Assembly: GCA_021809435.1 (NCBI GenBank)
Contig: JAKBAD010000010.1
Coordinates: forward strand, 1-64,000
DNA: 64,000 bases
Direction of reading: 5' to 3'
Source of the DNA: Pseudomonadota bacterium
Lineage (GTDB): Bacteria > Pseudomonadota > Alphaproteobacteria > Acetobacterales > Acetobacteraceae
Both the position numbers and the translations under genes were made by a program. Shown one piece after another: positions 56,132 to 64,000 of this stretch. The notes beneath the pieces were generated by a model. The model saw only the letters and a program-made list of their open reading frames with translations, did no database searches and was not told the origin of the DNA. Each line of letters starts with the position of its first letter. Positions within the stretch are counted from its first letter, which is position 1.

Positions 56132-57049
56132 TTGCTGTTGCGTGAGGGCCAGCTGGTCGCGTTCGGCACCGAGACGGTCTATGGCCTGGGCGCTGATGCC
56201 TGCAATGGCGAGGCGGTGGCCCGCATTTACCAAGCCAAGGGGCGTCCCAGCTTCAACCCGCTCATCTGCCATTATGCCTCGGCCATGGCGGCTTTTTGCC
56301 ATGTGCGGCCAAACGCCCTGGCCGAGCGGCTGGCGGCCAAATTCTGGCCCGGCCCGCTCACCCTGGTGTTGCCCCGCGCGCCAGCCTGCCCGGTTTCCAA
56401 GCTCGCCGCCGCCGGCCTTCCCACGCTCGCCGTGCGTGTGCCCGGTCACGCCCTGGCGCATGACCTGCTGGCGGCCTTTGGCGGCCCGGTGGCCGCGCCC
56501 AGCGCCAACCGTTCGGGCCATATCTCGCCCACCCGGCCCGAACATGTGCTCGAAGATCTCGATGGCCGGATCAGTGCGGTGCTCGATTGCGGGCCCTGCC
56601 CGGTAGGCGTCGAATCGACCGTGCTCGATCTGTCGGGCGAAACACCCACGCTGCTGCGCCCTGGCGGCGTCGCGGCCGAGGATATTGCAGCCGAAATCGG
56701 CCCCTTGCGACATGGCGCCCCCCCCGGCGCGGCGCTGGCCTCGCCAGGGTTGCTGGCATCTCATTATGCCCCCGCGCTGCCCGTGCGGCTGAATGCCGAG
56801 GTACTCCAGCCCGGCGAGGCGCTGCTCGCCTTCGGCGCGCCCCTGCCTGGTGCCCGTACCATCTTCCAGCTCTCGGCGCGGCGCGATGTCATAGAGGCCG
56901 CCGCCAATTTGTTCGAGGGGCTGCACGAGCTGGACGCCAAGGCCGCGGTGCTGGGGCTCACCGGCATCGCCGTGCAGCCTATCCCCGAGCTGGGTATCGG
57001 CCTCGCCATCAACGACCGCCTGACCCGCGCGAGTGCCCCCAAAACCTGA
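56132..57049 (+). CDS. L-threonylcarbamoyladenylate synthase (Sua5/TsaC family)
   Basis: Makes threonylcarbamoyl-AMP for the t6A modification of tRNAs. At least 305 residues are coded: FGTETVYGLGADACNGEAVARIYQ, KGRPSFNPLICH and VAAPSANRSGHISPT make up the YrdC domain, and LLASHYAPALPVRL opens the Sua5 C-terminal domain. The listed start is TTG 56132, the first standard initiation codon in the frame. Family-like sequence continues upstream (LTASQIDEAA) with no stop back through the end of rbfA, so a CTG (56081 or 56087) may be the true start. Alternatively the N-terminus is short. Confidence 0.88.
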   Translation: MLLREGQLVAFGTETVYGLGADACNGEAVARIYQAKGRPSFNPLICHYASAMAAFCHVRPNALAERLAAKFWPGPLTLVLPRAPACPVSKLAAAGLPTLAVRVPGHALAHDLLAAFGGPVAAPSANRSGHISPTRPEHVLEDLDGRISAVLDCGPCPVGVESTVLDLSGETPTLLRPGGVAAEDIAAEIGPLRHGAPPGAALASPGLLASHYAPALPVRLNAEVLQPGEALLAFGAPLPGARTIFQLSARRDVIEAAANLFEGLHELDAKAAVLGLTGIAVQPIPELGIGLAINDRLTRASAPKT

Positions 57050-57093
57050 TTTAATTTGACACGGCGCGCCGTCCGGCGCGCAACATCACCGCG

Positions 57094-57933
57094 ATGCGCG
57101 TGTTCATCCTCGCTGTTGCCCTGTTGCTGCCGGCCCTGCCGGCCTGGGCGCGTGATGTCTGGTTCACCACCTCCGACGGCGCGCGCCTGCACTACACCGA
57201 AACCGGCCCGGCCAATGCCCCGCTTACCCTGATATTCGTACCCGGCTGGACCATGCCGGGCTGGATTTTCGCCCCCCAGCAGAGATTTTTCCAGCGCCGC
57301 TACCGCGTGGTGCTGTTCGACCCGCGCGGCCAGGGCAGCTCGCAAATTCCCCCCACAGGCTACAGCCAAACCCGCCGTGGCAAGGATATCGCCGAGTTGA
57401 TCGACCGTCTTCCCGGCCGGGTGGTGGTCATTGGCTGGTCGCTCGGCGTGCTTGACACGCTGGCCTTCATTCACCAGGGCGGCAATCCCCGGATCGTGGG
57501 GCTAGTGCTGGTCGATAATTCGGTGGGTGAGCCGCCGGCCCCACTCTACCATCCGCCCCCGCCCGGCCCACCGCGCCCTTACCCGGTGTTTGTGCGTGAA
57601 TTTGTCGCCGGCATGTTCCACACCCGCCAAACCCCGGCCTATCTTGCCCATCTTACCCAAGCATGCCTGCGCCTGCCCCGGCCTTATGCCGCCGCGCTAC
57701 TCGCCTATCCGGTGCCGCGCGGCTATTGGCGTGCCGCGCTGCTCTCGACCGGCGTGCCGGTTTTATACGCGGTGCGTCCCCTGTGGGCGGCACAAGCGCA
57801 TAATTTGGTGGCCGAACGTCCTCATACCGATATTGCAATCTTTCCCCGGGCGGGCCATGCGCTGTTCATCGATCAGGCGAGTCGCTTCGACACGCTGATG
57901 CAGCAATTTCTGGAGCGTGACATCCATTCATGA
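57094..57933 (+). CDS. exported alpha/beta hydrolase
   Basis: A 279-residue periplasmic hydrolase. A signal peptide (FILAVALLLPALPAWA) is followed by the alpha/beta fold: FVPGWTMPGW (oxyanion region), LFDPRGQGSS, nucleophile elbow VIGWSLGVLD with the catalytic Ser, and AGHALFIDQ with the catalytic His. The family is broad and the substrate unknown. It overlaps the next gene by four bases (ATGA), forming an envelope operon with a membrane protein and an exported methyltransferase. Confidence 0.85.
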   Translation: MRVFILAVALLLPALPAWARDVWFTTSDGARLHYTETGPANAPLTLIFVPGWTMPGWIFAPQQRFFQRRYRVVLFDPRGQGSSQIPPTGYSQTRRGKDIAELIDRLPGRVVVIGWSLGVLDTLAFIHQGGNPRIVGLVLVDNSVGEPPAPLYHPPPPGPPRPYPVFVREFVAGMFHTRQTPAYLAHLTQACLRLPRPYAAALLAYPVPRGYWRAALLSTGVPVLYAVRPLWAAQAHNLVAERPHTDIAIFPRAGHALFIDQASRFDTLMQQFLERDIHS

Positions 57934-60374
57934 GAGCCTTGAACCTGTTTCTGGTCTCGGCCGCCGCGTTGGGGCTGGAGACGGCGCTGACCCGCTATTT
58001 CGCTCTCAGCTCCTGGTCCGATTACGGCTATTGGGTCATTTCCATCGTCATGGCGGGCTTCGCGTTTTCGGGCGTGGCGCTGGCAGTGGGCGGGAGCTGG
58101 GTGCGCCGCTATGTCCCCTTGCTGCTCTCCTGGCTGCCGGCCCTGCTCACCCTCTCGGCGGCGCTGGGCTATGAGGGCGTGGTCGCCAACCCGTTCAACC
58201 CGCTCAGCCTGCAAAACCCCACCACTTATCTACCCCAGCTCGGCTTGATCGGCCTCTATTACGCGGCCCTGCTGCCCTATTTCTGTCTCACCGGCCTGTT
58301 CATCTCGCTCTGCTTTGTCGAGGGCCAGGCGCGTATTGGGCGGGTCTATGCGGCCGATTTGCTAGGCGCCGCCGCCGGCTCGGCTTATGTGCTGGCCCTG
58401 ATGTATGGCGTGCCGGCCTTCACGCTGATTTATTGGCTGTTACCGCTCCCCGCCCTGGCGGCCCTGTTTGCGCCCGCGCGCCGTGGTGCCGCCGGCCTTG
58501 GTGCCTTGGCCGCGCTGGCGCTGGGCTATACGCTGCTTCTGCTTGGCCCGCAGGCGGCGGTCAGCCAATACAAACCCGTCTTCGCGCCCTTGCATACGCC
58601 AGGCGCCCAGCAGCTTGCCACGCTCACCTCGCCACGCGGTGAATATTGGCTGCTCGCTGATTTCACCGAGCGCGTGAACACCGATATTTCAAACGATTCG
58701 GCCATGCTCGGCTATCCCGACCCGCCGCGCGCCCTCGGCCTCTACCGTGATGGGGTGCGCATCGCTTCCCTGCCTCTGCCCGGCCCCATCGATAGCGGGT
58801 ACGCCAAAGGCGCGCTGGATGCGCTGCCCTACACCCTGCGCCCCCACGCCACTTCCCTGCTGATTGGCGCCTCGGGCGGGTTTCGCATCGCCGAACTATC
58901 CAGCCTGGGCGCGGCTCGGGTCACGGCGCTGGAGCCCGACCCCGTGCTCTATGGCGCGCTGATGCATGGGCTCGGGCCATCGCCCGCCTATCCGCTTACC
59001 CCCGGCGTCACCATCTTGCCCGCCAACCCCCGAGCCTTTCTGCGCCACGCGCAAGACTTTGACGTCGTTGACCTCTCCGCCGATTTTCTCGACCAATCGC
59101 CGGCCAATAGCTATGATGTTTCCGCCGAGGCGCTGGCCGCCGACCTGGCCGCCCTCACGCCCGGCGGCGTGCTCTCGGTGCCGGTCTCGATCCAGGATTT
59201 TCCCGCCTACGCGCTGCGCATGCTGTCAACCGTGAACGCGGCGCTGCGCTTGGCGCACGCGCCCGATCCCGCGGCTCAGATCATCCTCTACCGCTCGGCA
59301 TGGAATGCCCGTATCCTGGTCAGCAACCAGCCCTTCAGTGCCGCCGATATCGCCCGCGCCACCAAATGGTGCGATGACCGCTCCTTCGATGTGTCTTTCT
59401 ACAAAGGCTTTGATGCCATCAAAGCCCGCGACAATCTCTATAACGACCTGCCCGCCGTCTCGTTCACCAATGGCACCCAAACCGCGCTGGGTGACGATGA
59501 TTCCCTGGCCGATGAGGCCCCCGCCTTGCTCGCCGGTGAAGCCACCGCCTCCAGCGCGGCATTCGATTTGCGCCCCGTGACCGACGATCGCCCTGCTTTT
59601 TACGCCGTGCTGCGCCTCAACCGCCCTGGGCTGCTGTGGGCGCGCATTCAAATTCTGCCCCAAGCCGAGATCGGCGCGCTGGTCAATCTCGCCGTCGCCG
59701 CGCAGGCCGTGCTCATCGCGCTGCTCGTGCTCATCGTGCCGCTGGTTTTTCGCCGCGGCAGGGCAGGGCAGGGCGGGGCGGCGCTGAAAGGCGCGTTCTA
59801 TTTCCCCGCCCTGGCGCTGGGATTTTTGTTCATCGAGCTGTTCGCCATCGAGCGCGCCAGCCTGGTGCTCGATGACCGCGCGCTGGCCTTCGCCATCGTA
59901 CTCTCGGTGCTGCTCGGCGCCTCGGGCGTTGGCGCGCTGATGTCTGGCCGGCTGGCGGCCCGCCCACGGGTGGGGGTGGTGCTGGCGGTGGTCGGGCTGG
60001 CGCTGTGGGCCGGGCTGGTGGTGGCGCTTCAGGGCGCTCCGGTGCTGGCACTGGCTGGCTTGCCCGTGGCGGCGCGCGTGGCCGTGCTGGTGCTGCTGCT
60101 CGCGCCCGCGGGCGTGCTCATGGGCCTGCCTTTTCCCCTGGGTCTCACCCAGTTCGCCGCCGATGGTTTTTTTCTGCCCTGGGCCTGGGGGCTGAACGGC
60201 GCTTTCTCGGTGCTGGCCACGCCCCTGGCCAATTTGCTTCTGCGCAATATCGGACTACACGCCGTCTTGTGCGGCGCGGTCGTGCTGTATGGCTTGGCCG
60301 CGCTCAGTTTCCCCGCCCGTGAAGGACAAAAATCTTGGTACGCCATTTTCAGACGTTCAGCCGCCGCGGCGTGA
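57930..60374 (+). CDS. large membrane protein with spermidine-synthase-like domain
   Basis: An 814-residue protein with about seven N-terminal membrane helices (to about residue 215), a soluble domain, and about seven helices at the C-terminus (from about 580). The soluble domain has a nucleotide/SAM-fold pattern LLIGASGGFRIAELS, VTALEPDPVLYGAL and a conserved FDLRPVTDDRPAFYAVL, as in membrane-bound spermidine-synthase-like proteins. Catalytic Asp pairs of true spermidine synthases are not obvious, so polyamine synthesis is unlikely. It overlaps both neighbours. Confidence 0.8.
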   Translation: MRALNLFLVSAAALGLETALTRYFALSSWSDYGYWVISIVMAGFAFSGVALAVGGSWVRRYVPLLLSWLPALLTLSAALGYEGVVANPFNPLSLQNPTTYLPQLGLIGLYYAALLPYFCLTGLFISLCFVEGQARIGRVYAADLLGAAAGSAYVLALMYGVPAFTLIYWLLPLPALAALFAPARRGAAGLGALAALALGYTLLLLGPQAAVSQYKPVFAPLHTPGAQQLATLTSPRGEYWLLADFTERVNTDISNDSAMLGYPDPPRALGLYRDGVRIASLPLPGPIDSGYAKGALDALPYTLRPHATSLLIGASGGFRIAELSSLGAARVTALEPDPVLYGALMHGLGPSPAYPLTPGVTILPANPRAFLRHAQDFDVVDLSADFLDQSPANSYDVSAEALAADLAALTPGGVLSVPVSIQDFPAYALRMLSTVNAALRLAHAPDPAAQIILYRSAWNARILVSNQPFSAADIARATKWCDDRSFDVSFYKGFDAIKARDNLYNDLPAVSFTNGTQTALGDDDSLADEAPALLAGEATASSAAFDLRPVTDDRPAFYAVLRLNRPGLLWARIQILPQAEIGALVNLAVAAQAVLIALLVLIVPLVFRRGRAGQGGAALKGAFYFPALALGFLFIELFAIERASLVLDDRALAFAIVLSVLLGASGVGALMSGRLAARPRVGVVLAVVGLALWAGLVVALQGAPVLALAGLPVAARVAVLVLLLAPAGVLMGLPFPLGLTQFAADGFFLPWAWGLNGAFSVLATPLANLLLRNIGLHAVLCGAVVLYGLAALSFPAREGQKSWYAIFRRSAAAA

Positions 60375-61255
60375 TCGCGGGTCTCGGCGCCGCGCTCGCG
60401 GCCCCTGCTCTGGCTGATCAGGCCATCCCCCCTCTCACATTGCCAACCCCCGCCACGCCCAACGGCAAGCCATGGACGCTGGCGGCCTTCGAGACTGCCA
60501 TGGCGGCGTCCGGCCGGCCGGTCTCGCTCACCCAGGCGCAGTTCGATGCCATCCAGGCCCGCAAGCCCGCCGCCATGGCGGCGATTTCAGATTACCTCAC
60601 CCAGCGCCTGGGCAAGGCCGACCCCCTGGTGATGGCCGCCTTCGAGGCCGTGCCCCGCGAATATTATCATTACAATTACGAGCAACACCGCACCACCTGC
60701 GGCGATGCCTACGACCCCCCGCCGCCCAAAACCTGGGCGCTCGGCTATGGCTCGGTGCTCTCCGATTACGAGGGTCAAGCCTATATGACCCAGGTCATCG
60801 CGCCCAAGCCGGGCGAGGTGTCGCTCGAAATCGGCACCGGCTCGGGGTTTCAGTCCTCGGTGCTCTCGCGCATCGTCGATCACGCCTACACGATCGAAAT
60901 CATCGCGCCCATCGGCAATGCCGTGCAAAAAATTTTCGCGCCGCTCGGCTATACCAATATCACCGCCAAGGTGGGCGATGGGTTTTATGGCTGGCCCGAA
61001 GTGCCGGGCGGGTTTGACATCATCATCGTCACCTGCGTGGCGCAATACGCGCCGCCCGCCTTGTTCGCCCAGCTCAAGCCCGGCGGGCGGATGATCATCC
61101 CCATCGGCCAGCCCTTCAAGCATGGCCAGGTTTTCTATGTTTACCACAAAGATGCCGCAGGAAAGATCCACTCCCGCCGTGATATCGGGTGTTTCTTCAT
61201 TCCGATGACGGGCGCGATGCAAACGGCGCCGACCGGTGCCGCCACATCCGCCTGA
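60335..61255 (+). CDS. exported protein-L-isoaspartate O-methyltransferase family protein
   Basis: A 306-residue SAM methyltransferase of the PCMT type with an export signal. The N-terminus has the twin-arginine-like SRRGVIAGLGAALAAPALA, unusual because PCMT is normally cytoplasmic. The core contains VSLEIGTGSGFQSSVLSRI (SAM site) and GGFDIIIVTCVA, with QLKPGGRMIIPIG after. The start is TTG 60335 (AAGGA eight bases upstream), overlapping the previous gene by 40 bases. It may repair damaged proteins or methylate another envelope substrate. Confidence 0.82.
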   Translation: MVRHFQTFSRRGVIAGLGAALAAPALADQAIPPLTLPTPATPNGKPWTLAAFETAMAASGRPVSLTQAQFDAIQARKPAAMAAISDYLTQRLGKADPLVMAAFEAVPREYYHYNYEQHRTTCGDAYDPPPPKTWALGYGSVLSDYEGQAYMTQVIAPKPGEVSLEIGTGSGFQSSVLSRIVDHAYTIEIIAPIGNAVQKIFAPLGYTNITAKVGDGFYGWPEVPGGFDIIIVTCVAQYAPPALFAQLKPGGRMIIPIGQPFKHGQVFYVYHKDAAGKIHSRRDIGCFFIPMTGAMQTAPTGAATSA

Positions 61256-61348
61256 GCCTTGTCAACCCGTCATTGGGCGCGTGGGTGGCTTGCCGCCACA
61301 CGTTCCCCGTGGCACCTATCTGCCAGTTTGTGTCCCTAGGAGGAACTC

Positions 61349-62224
61349 TTGGTCAAACCGCTTCGCAAGGCCGTGCTTCCCGTTGCCGGCCTTGGCACTC
61401 GCTTCCTGCCCGCTACCAAGGCCATGCCCAAGGAGATGCTCCCCGTTGTCGATAAGCCGCTGATTCAGTACGCGGTCGATGAAGCGCGCGCCGCCGGCAT
61501 CGATCAGTTCTGCATGGTCACCGGCCGCGGCAAAACCGCCCTGATCGACCATTTCGACATCGCCTTTGAACTCGAAGCCACGCTCGCCGAGCGTTCCAAG
61601 CGCGAGGCGCTGGAGCTGCTGCGCGAAGAGGCCATGCCGCCCGGCTCCATCACCACCGTCCGTCAGCAAGTGCCGCTTGGGCTTGGCCACGCCATCTGGT
61701 GCGCGCGCAGCTTCATCGGCGATGATCCGTTCGCCATCCTGCTCCCCGATGATCTGGTGCTGAGCAAAACCCCCTGCACCGCTCAGCTCGCCAAGGTCTA
61801 TAACGAGACCGGCGGCAATGTCGTCGCGGTCTCCGAGGTGCCGCGCGAACACACCAACCGCTATGGTATCCTGAAAGTTGGCGAGACGCATGGCGACATC
61901 GTCGAGGTCACCGGCCTGGTCGAGAAACCCAAGCCCGAGGACGCCCCCTCCAACCTCTCGATCATCGGCCGCTATGTGCTGCTGCCCGAAGTGGTGAAAT
62001 ATCTCTCGCAAATGGAGCGCGGCGCCGGCAACGAGGTGCAGCTGACCGACGCCATGGCCAAAATGATCGGCCACACGCCTTTCCACGGCCTGAAATTCGA
62101 AGGCAAGCGTTTCGATTGCGGTGACAAGATCGGCTTTCTCGAAGCCCAGATCGCCTTCTCCCTCGCCCGCCCCGATCTCGGCCCGGCGGTGCGCGAATTT
62201 CTCAAAAACTACGTCAACGCCTGA
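61349..62224 (+). CDS. galU: UTP-glucose-1-phosphate uridylyltransferase
   Basis: Makes UDP-glucose for exopolysaccharide, LPS and osmoprotectant synthesis. The 291-residue nucleotidyltransferase begins with AVLPVAGLGTRFLPATKAMP and KEMLPVVDKPLIQYAVDEA, then VTGRGKTALIDHFD and EKPKPEDAPSNLSIIGRYVL. The start is TTG 61349, strongly supported by AGGAGGA just upstream. It is followed 11 bases later by the phosphohexomutase gene, completing a sugar-nucleotide route from glucose-6-phosphate. Confidence 0.96.
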   Translation: MVKPLRKAVLPVAGLGTRFLPATKAMPKEMLPVVDKPLIQYAVDEARAAGIDQFCMVTGRGKTALIDHFDIAFELEATLAERSKREALELLREEAMPPGSITTVRQQVPLGLGHAIWCARSFIGDDPFAILLPDDLVLSKTPCTAQLAKVYNETGGNVVAVSEVPREHTNRYGILKVGETHGDIVEVTGLVEKPKPEDAPSNLSIIGRYVLLPEVVKYLSQMERGAGNEVQLTDAMAKMIGHTPFHGLKFEGKRFDCGDKIGFLEAQIAFSLARPDLGPAVREFLKNYVNA

Positions 62225-62235
62225 AGAGCCCGATC

Positions 62236-63639
62236 ATGAGCTTCTCGCATAATTTCTCCAAAAGCTCGCTGCGTGAATATGATATTCGCGGCATTGTCGG
62301 CGAAACCCTGACCGAGGCCGATGCCTTCGCCATCGGGCGGGTGTTCGGCTCCATCGTGGTCGAGTCCGGTGGCCAGCGCGTGGCTGTCGGGCGTGATGGC
62401 CGCCTGTCCTCGCCCATGCTCTCCGCGGCCCTGATCGAGGGGTTGATGGCGTCCGGCGCCGAGGTCATTGATGTCGGCCAGGGCCCGACCCCGATGCTCT
62501 ATTTCGCCTCCTTCTCAGAGCCCGCCGATGGCGCGGTGATGGTCACGGGCAGCCACAACCCGCCCAACTATAACGGCTTCAAGATGATGCTGAAGAACAA
62601 GCCGTTCTTTGGTGCTCAAATTCAAAATCTCGGCGCCCGCGCGGCCGCCGGCCAGGTGGTGCCCGCGGCCAAGGGCAGCGTGGTCACCAAAGACATCACG
62701 CAAGCCTATGTCGAGCGCCTGCTGCAGGATTGGGATGGCGAGAAGACGCTGAAAGTGGTGTGGGACAATGGCAATGGCGCGGCGGGCGATGTGCTCACCC
62801 GCCTGGTCGCCAAGCTGCCGGGCAAGCATATCGTGCTCAACGCCAAGGTGGATGGCACCTTCCCCGCCCATCATCCCGACCCGACCGTGCCCAAGAATCT
62901 CGAGCAGCTGATCGATGCCGTGAAGAAGGAAGGCGCCGATGTCGGCGTGGCCTTCGATGGCGACGCCGACCGCATCGGCCTGGTCGATAATGAGGGCCAT
63001 ATCCTGTTCGGCGACCAGTTCCTCATCCTCATGGCGCGCGATGTGCTCAAATCCCACCCCGGCGCCACCATCATCGCCGATGTGAAGGCCAGCCAGATCC
63101 TGTTCGACGAAATCGCCAAAGCCGGCGGCGCGCCTCTGATGTGGAAAACCGGCCACTCGCTCATCAAATCCAAAATGGCCGAGGCCGGCTCGCCTTTGGC
63201 GGGCGAAATGTCGGGCCATATCTTCTATAACGACAAATGGTACGGGTTCGATGACGCACTCTACGCCGCCGTGCGCGTGCTGGGCGTGATCGCGCGCATG
63301 ACGCCGAGCGTGGCTGAGTTCCGCGCCAGCCTGCCCGCCGTGCTCAACACGCCCGAGCTGCGCTTTGATTGCGCGGAAGACCGCAAATTCGCGGTGGTGG
63401 CCGAGGTGGCCGAGCGGCTGAAACAGGTGGGGGCCAAGGTCTCGGATACTGACGGTGTCCGCGTGAACACCGAGGATGGCTGGTGGCTGCTGCGTGCCTC
63501 CAACACCCAGGCGGTGCTGGTGGCGCGTGCCGAGAGCACCTCGGAGGCTGGCCTTTCTCGCCTCAAATCCGCCCTGGCCGCACAGCTTTCGGCATCTGGC
63601 CTCGCCCCCGATTTCGAAGCCACCAACGCCGGTCATTAG
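62236..63639 (+). CDS. phosphomannomutase/phosphoglucomutase
   Basis: Interconverts hexose-6- and hexose-1-phosphates for sugar-nucleotide synthesis. The 467-residue alpha-D-phosphohexomutase has SSLREYDIRGIVGETLTEAD, VGRDGRLSSPML, the phosphoserine loop MVTGSHNPPNYNGFK, the Mg site VAFDGDADRIGLVD and the sugar loop AGEMSGHIF. The C-terminal RASNTQAVLVARAES binds phosphate. The AlgC/ManB-type assignment covers both mannose and glucose substrates. It is the last gene before the palindromic element at 63702. Confidence 0.93.
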   Translation: MSFSHNFSKSSLREYDIRGIVGETLTEADAFAIGRVFGSIVVESGGQRVAVGRDGRLSSPMLSAALIEGLMASGAEVIDVGQGPTPMLYFASFSEPADGAVMVTGSHNPPNYNGFKMMLKNKPFFGAQIQNLGARAAAGQVVPAAKGSVVTKDITQAYVERLLQDWDGEKTLKVVWDNGNGAAGDVLTRLVAKLPGKHIVLNAKVDGTFPAHHPDPTVPKNLEQLIDAVKKEGADVGVAFDGDADRIGLVDNEGHILFGDQFLILMARDVLKSHPGATIIADVKASQILFDEIAKAGGAPLMWKTGHSLIKSKMAEAGSPLAGEMSGHIFYNDKWYGFDDALYAAVRVLGVIARMTPSVAEFRASLPAVLNTPELRFDCAEDRKFAVVAEVAERLKQVGAKVSDTDGVRVNTEDGWWLLRASNTQAVLVARAESTSEAGLSRLKSALAAQLSASGLAPDFEATNAGH

Positions 63640-63701
63640 AGCCAGGTGATATGAGATACGCTCGCATGGCGACCCCGTCCCATACCATTACACTCTAAGG
63701 T

Positions 63702-63750
63702 ATAAAAATTTTTGAGGGGGTTTGGGGGACTTTTTATAAAAAGTCCCCCA
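63702..63750. repeat. palindromic intergenic element, copy 2
   Basis: A lead-in TATAAAAATTTTTGAGGGGG runs into a perfect 28-bp palindrome at 63723-63750 (TGGGGGACTTTTTA and its complement). Lead-in and layout match the copy at 37233, while the palindrome core differs (GGGGGAC vs GGCCCC) but stays self-complementary. It lies between the phosphohexomutase and the convergent dehydrogenase gene and may end transcription of both. Confidence 0.75.
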
Positions 63751-63775
63751 ACTCTTCCAAACAATCCCTTTAACC

Positions 63776-63839
63776 TAGAGGGTGATTCAGACTTCAGATC
63801 GCTCCGCAAAGCGGGGCAATCTGAAGTCATCGCACTCTA
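63776..63839 (-). terminator. long imperfect inverted repeat at the dehydrogenase 3' end
   Basis: A central hairpin pairs 63790-63807 with 63811-63828 over 18 positions (one mismatch, one G-T) around an AAA loop. Pairing continues outward (63776-63786 with 63829-63839), giving a stem of nearly 30 pairs. It reaches into the stop codon of the leftward dehydrogenase. It looks like a REP-type repeat or terminator; there is no T-run. Confidence 0.55.
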
Positions 63840-64000
63840 AAACATCACCACCGAGCGGATGCTCTCGCCCGCATGCATGAGGTCGAACGCCTCATTGATG
63901 CGCTCGAGCGGCATGGTGTGGGTGATCAGATCATCGATATTGATCTTGCCCTCCATGTACCAATCCACAATTTTCGGCACATCGGTGCGGCCCCTGGCGC
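63837..64000 (-). CDS. S-(hydroxymethyl)glutathione dehydrogenase (class III alcohol dehydrogenase), C-terminal end
   Basis: The last 54 residues of a zinc-dependent alcohol dehydrogenase, with the start beyond the window. The minus strand reads GRTDVPKIVDWYMEGKINI, then DDLITHTMPLERINEAFDLM, then HAGESIRSVVMF and a TAG at 63839-63837. This tail is highly typical of glutathione-dependent formaldehyde dehydrogenase (FrmA/AdhC). The enzyme oxidises the glutathione-formaldehyde adduct, so it depends on the glutathione made by gshB in this window. Confidence 0.9.
   Translation of the reverse strand, partial: ARGRTDVPKIVDWYMEGKINIDDLITHTMPLERINEAFDLMHAGESIRSVVMF

Overview
The window is a high-GC alphaproteobacterial chromosome segment. 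Gene content and order (an rpoE-chrR pair, a fused YlxR/L7Ae protein after nusA, a FeS-type photolyase, a DUF3775 protein, Ser/Gly/Asn-rich surface protein) suggest Rhodospirillales, most likely Acetobacteraceae. That family-level placement is inference. No rRNA, tRNA, CRISPR array, transposase or prophage gene was seen. Most of the segment is a compact core-genome arrangement with many 4-nt ATGA/GTGA start-stop overlaps.

Region 1 (1-2455): end of pgi, then pyk. Region 2 (2571-13214): a light/oxidative-stress block made of two divergent operons and a third short unit. The leftward operon has a CFA-type methyltransferase, a DUF1295 membrane protein and two photolyase-family genes. The rightward operon has an FAD oxidoreductase, DUF1365, cfa, DUF2177 and an SDR. 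A leftward pair encodes a DUF6134 protein and an unknown membrane protein. Each unit is preceded by a TGATCC-N16-CGTA sequence. The same sequence precedes rpoE-chrR at 26665-27923, so the window holds both a ChrR-type sigma/anti-sigma switch and its apparent regulon (13 genes). This is the clearest system in the window: a singlet-oxygen/photo-oxidative response that modifies membrane fatty acids and repairs UV lesions, with two proteins of unknown role attached.

Region 3 (13379-22273): EamA exporter, M20 amidohydrolase, TRIC channel, glycerophosphodiesterase, L,D-transpeptidase lipoprotein, DUF3775, ABC-F ATPase, and a nickel permease with an intact NikR-type operator. Region 4 (22376-29707): metR/metE/metF with MetR-type boxes, rpoE-chrR, and a B12-dependent ribonucleotide reductase. 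Region 5 (29726-35383): a phasin-like small protein and a regulatory cluster (degenerate kinase-like protein, short sigma-54 activator, and a large PAS-GAF-kinase-REC-REC-LuxR fusion).

Region 6 (35440-44369): ftsY, dapF, mreB, twin glycine-zipper lipoproteins, htpG, rsmA and a ClC transporter. Region 7 (44370-46480): an AT-rich leader with strong dyads and a Cys-free, repeat-bearing, probably secreted protein. Region 8 (46488-56084): msrB, gshB, folB with a pteridine-reductase-like SDR, and the rimP-nusA-ylxR-infB-rbfA translation operon. Region 9 (56132-64000): a Sua5-type tRNA-modification gene, a three-gene envelope operon (alpha/beta hydrolase, spermidine-synthase-like membrane protein, exported isoaspartyl methyltransferase), galU, a phosphohexomutase, and the 3' end of a class III alcohol dehydrogenase. 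Intergenic spaces carry several long palindromes, including two copies of one element (37233 and 63702).
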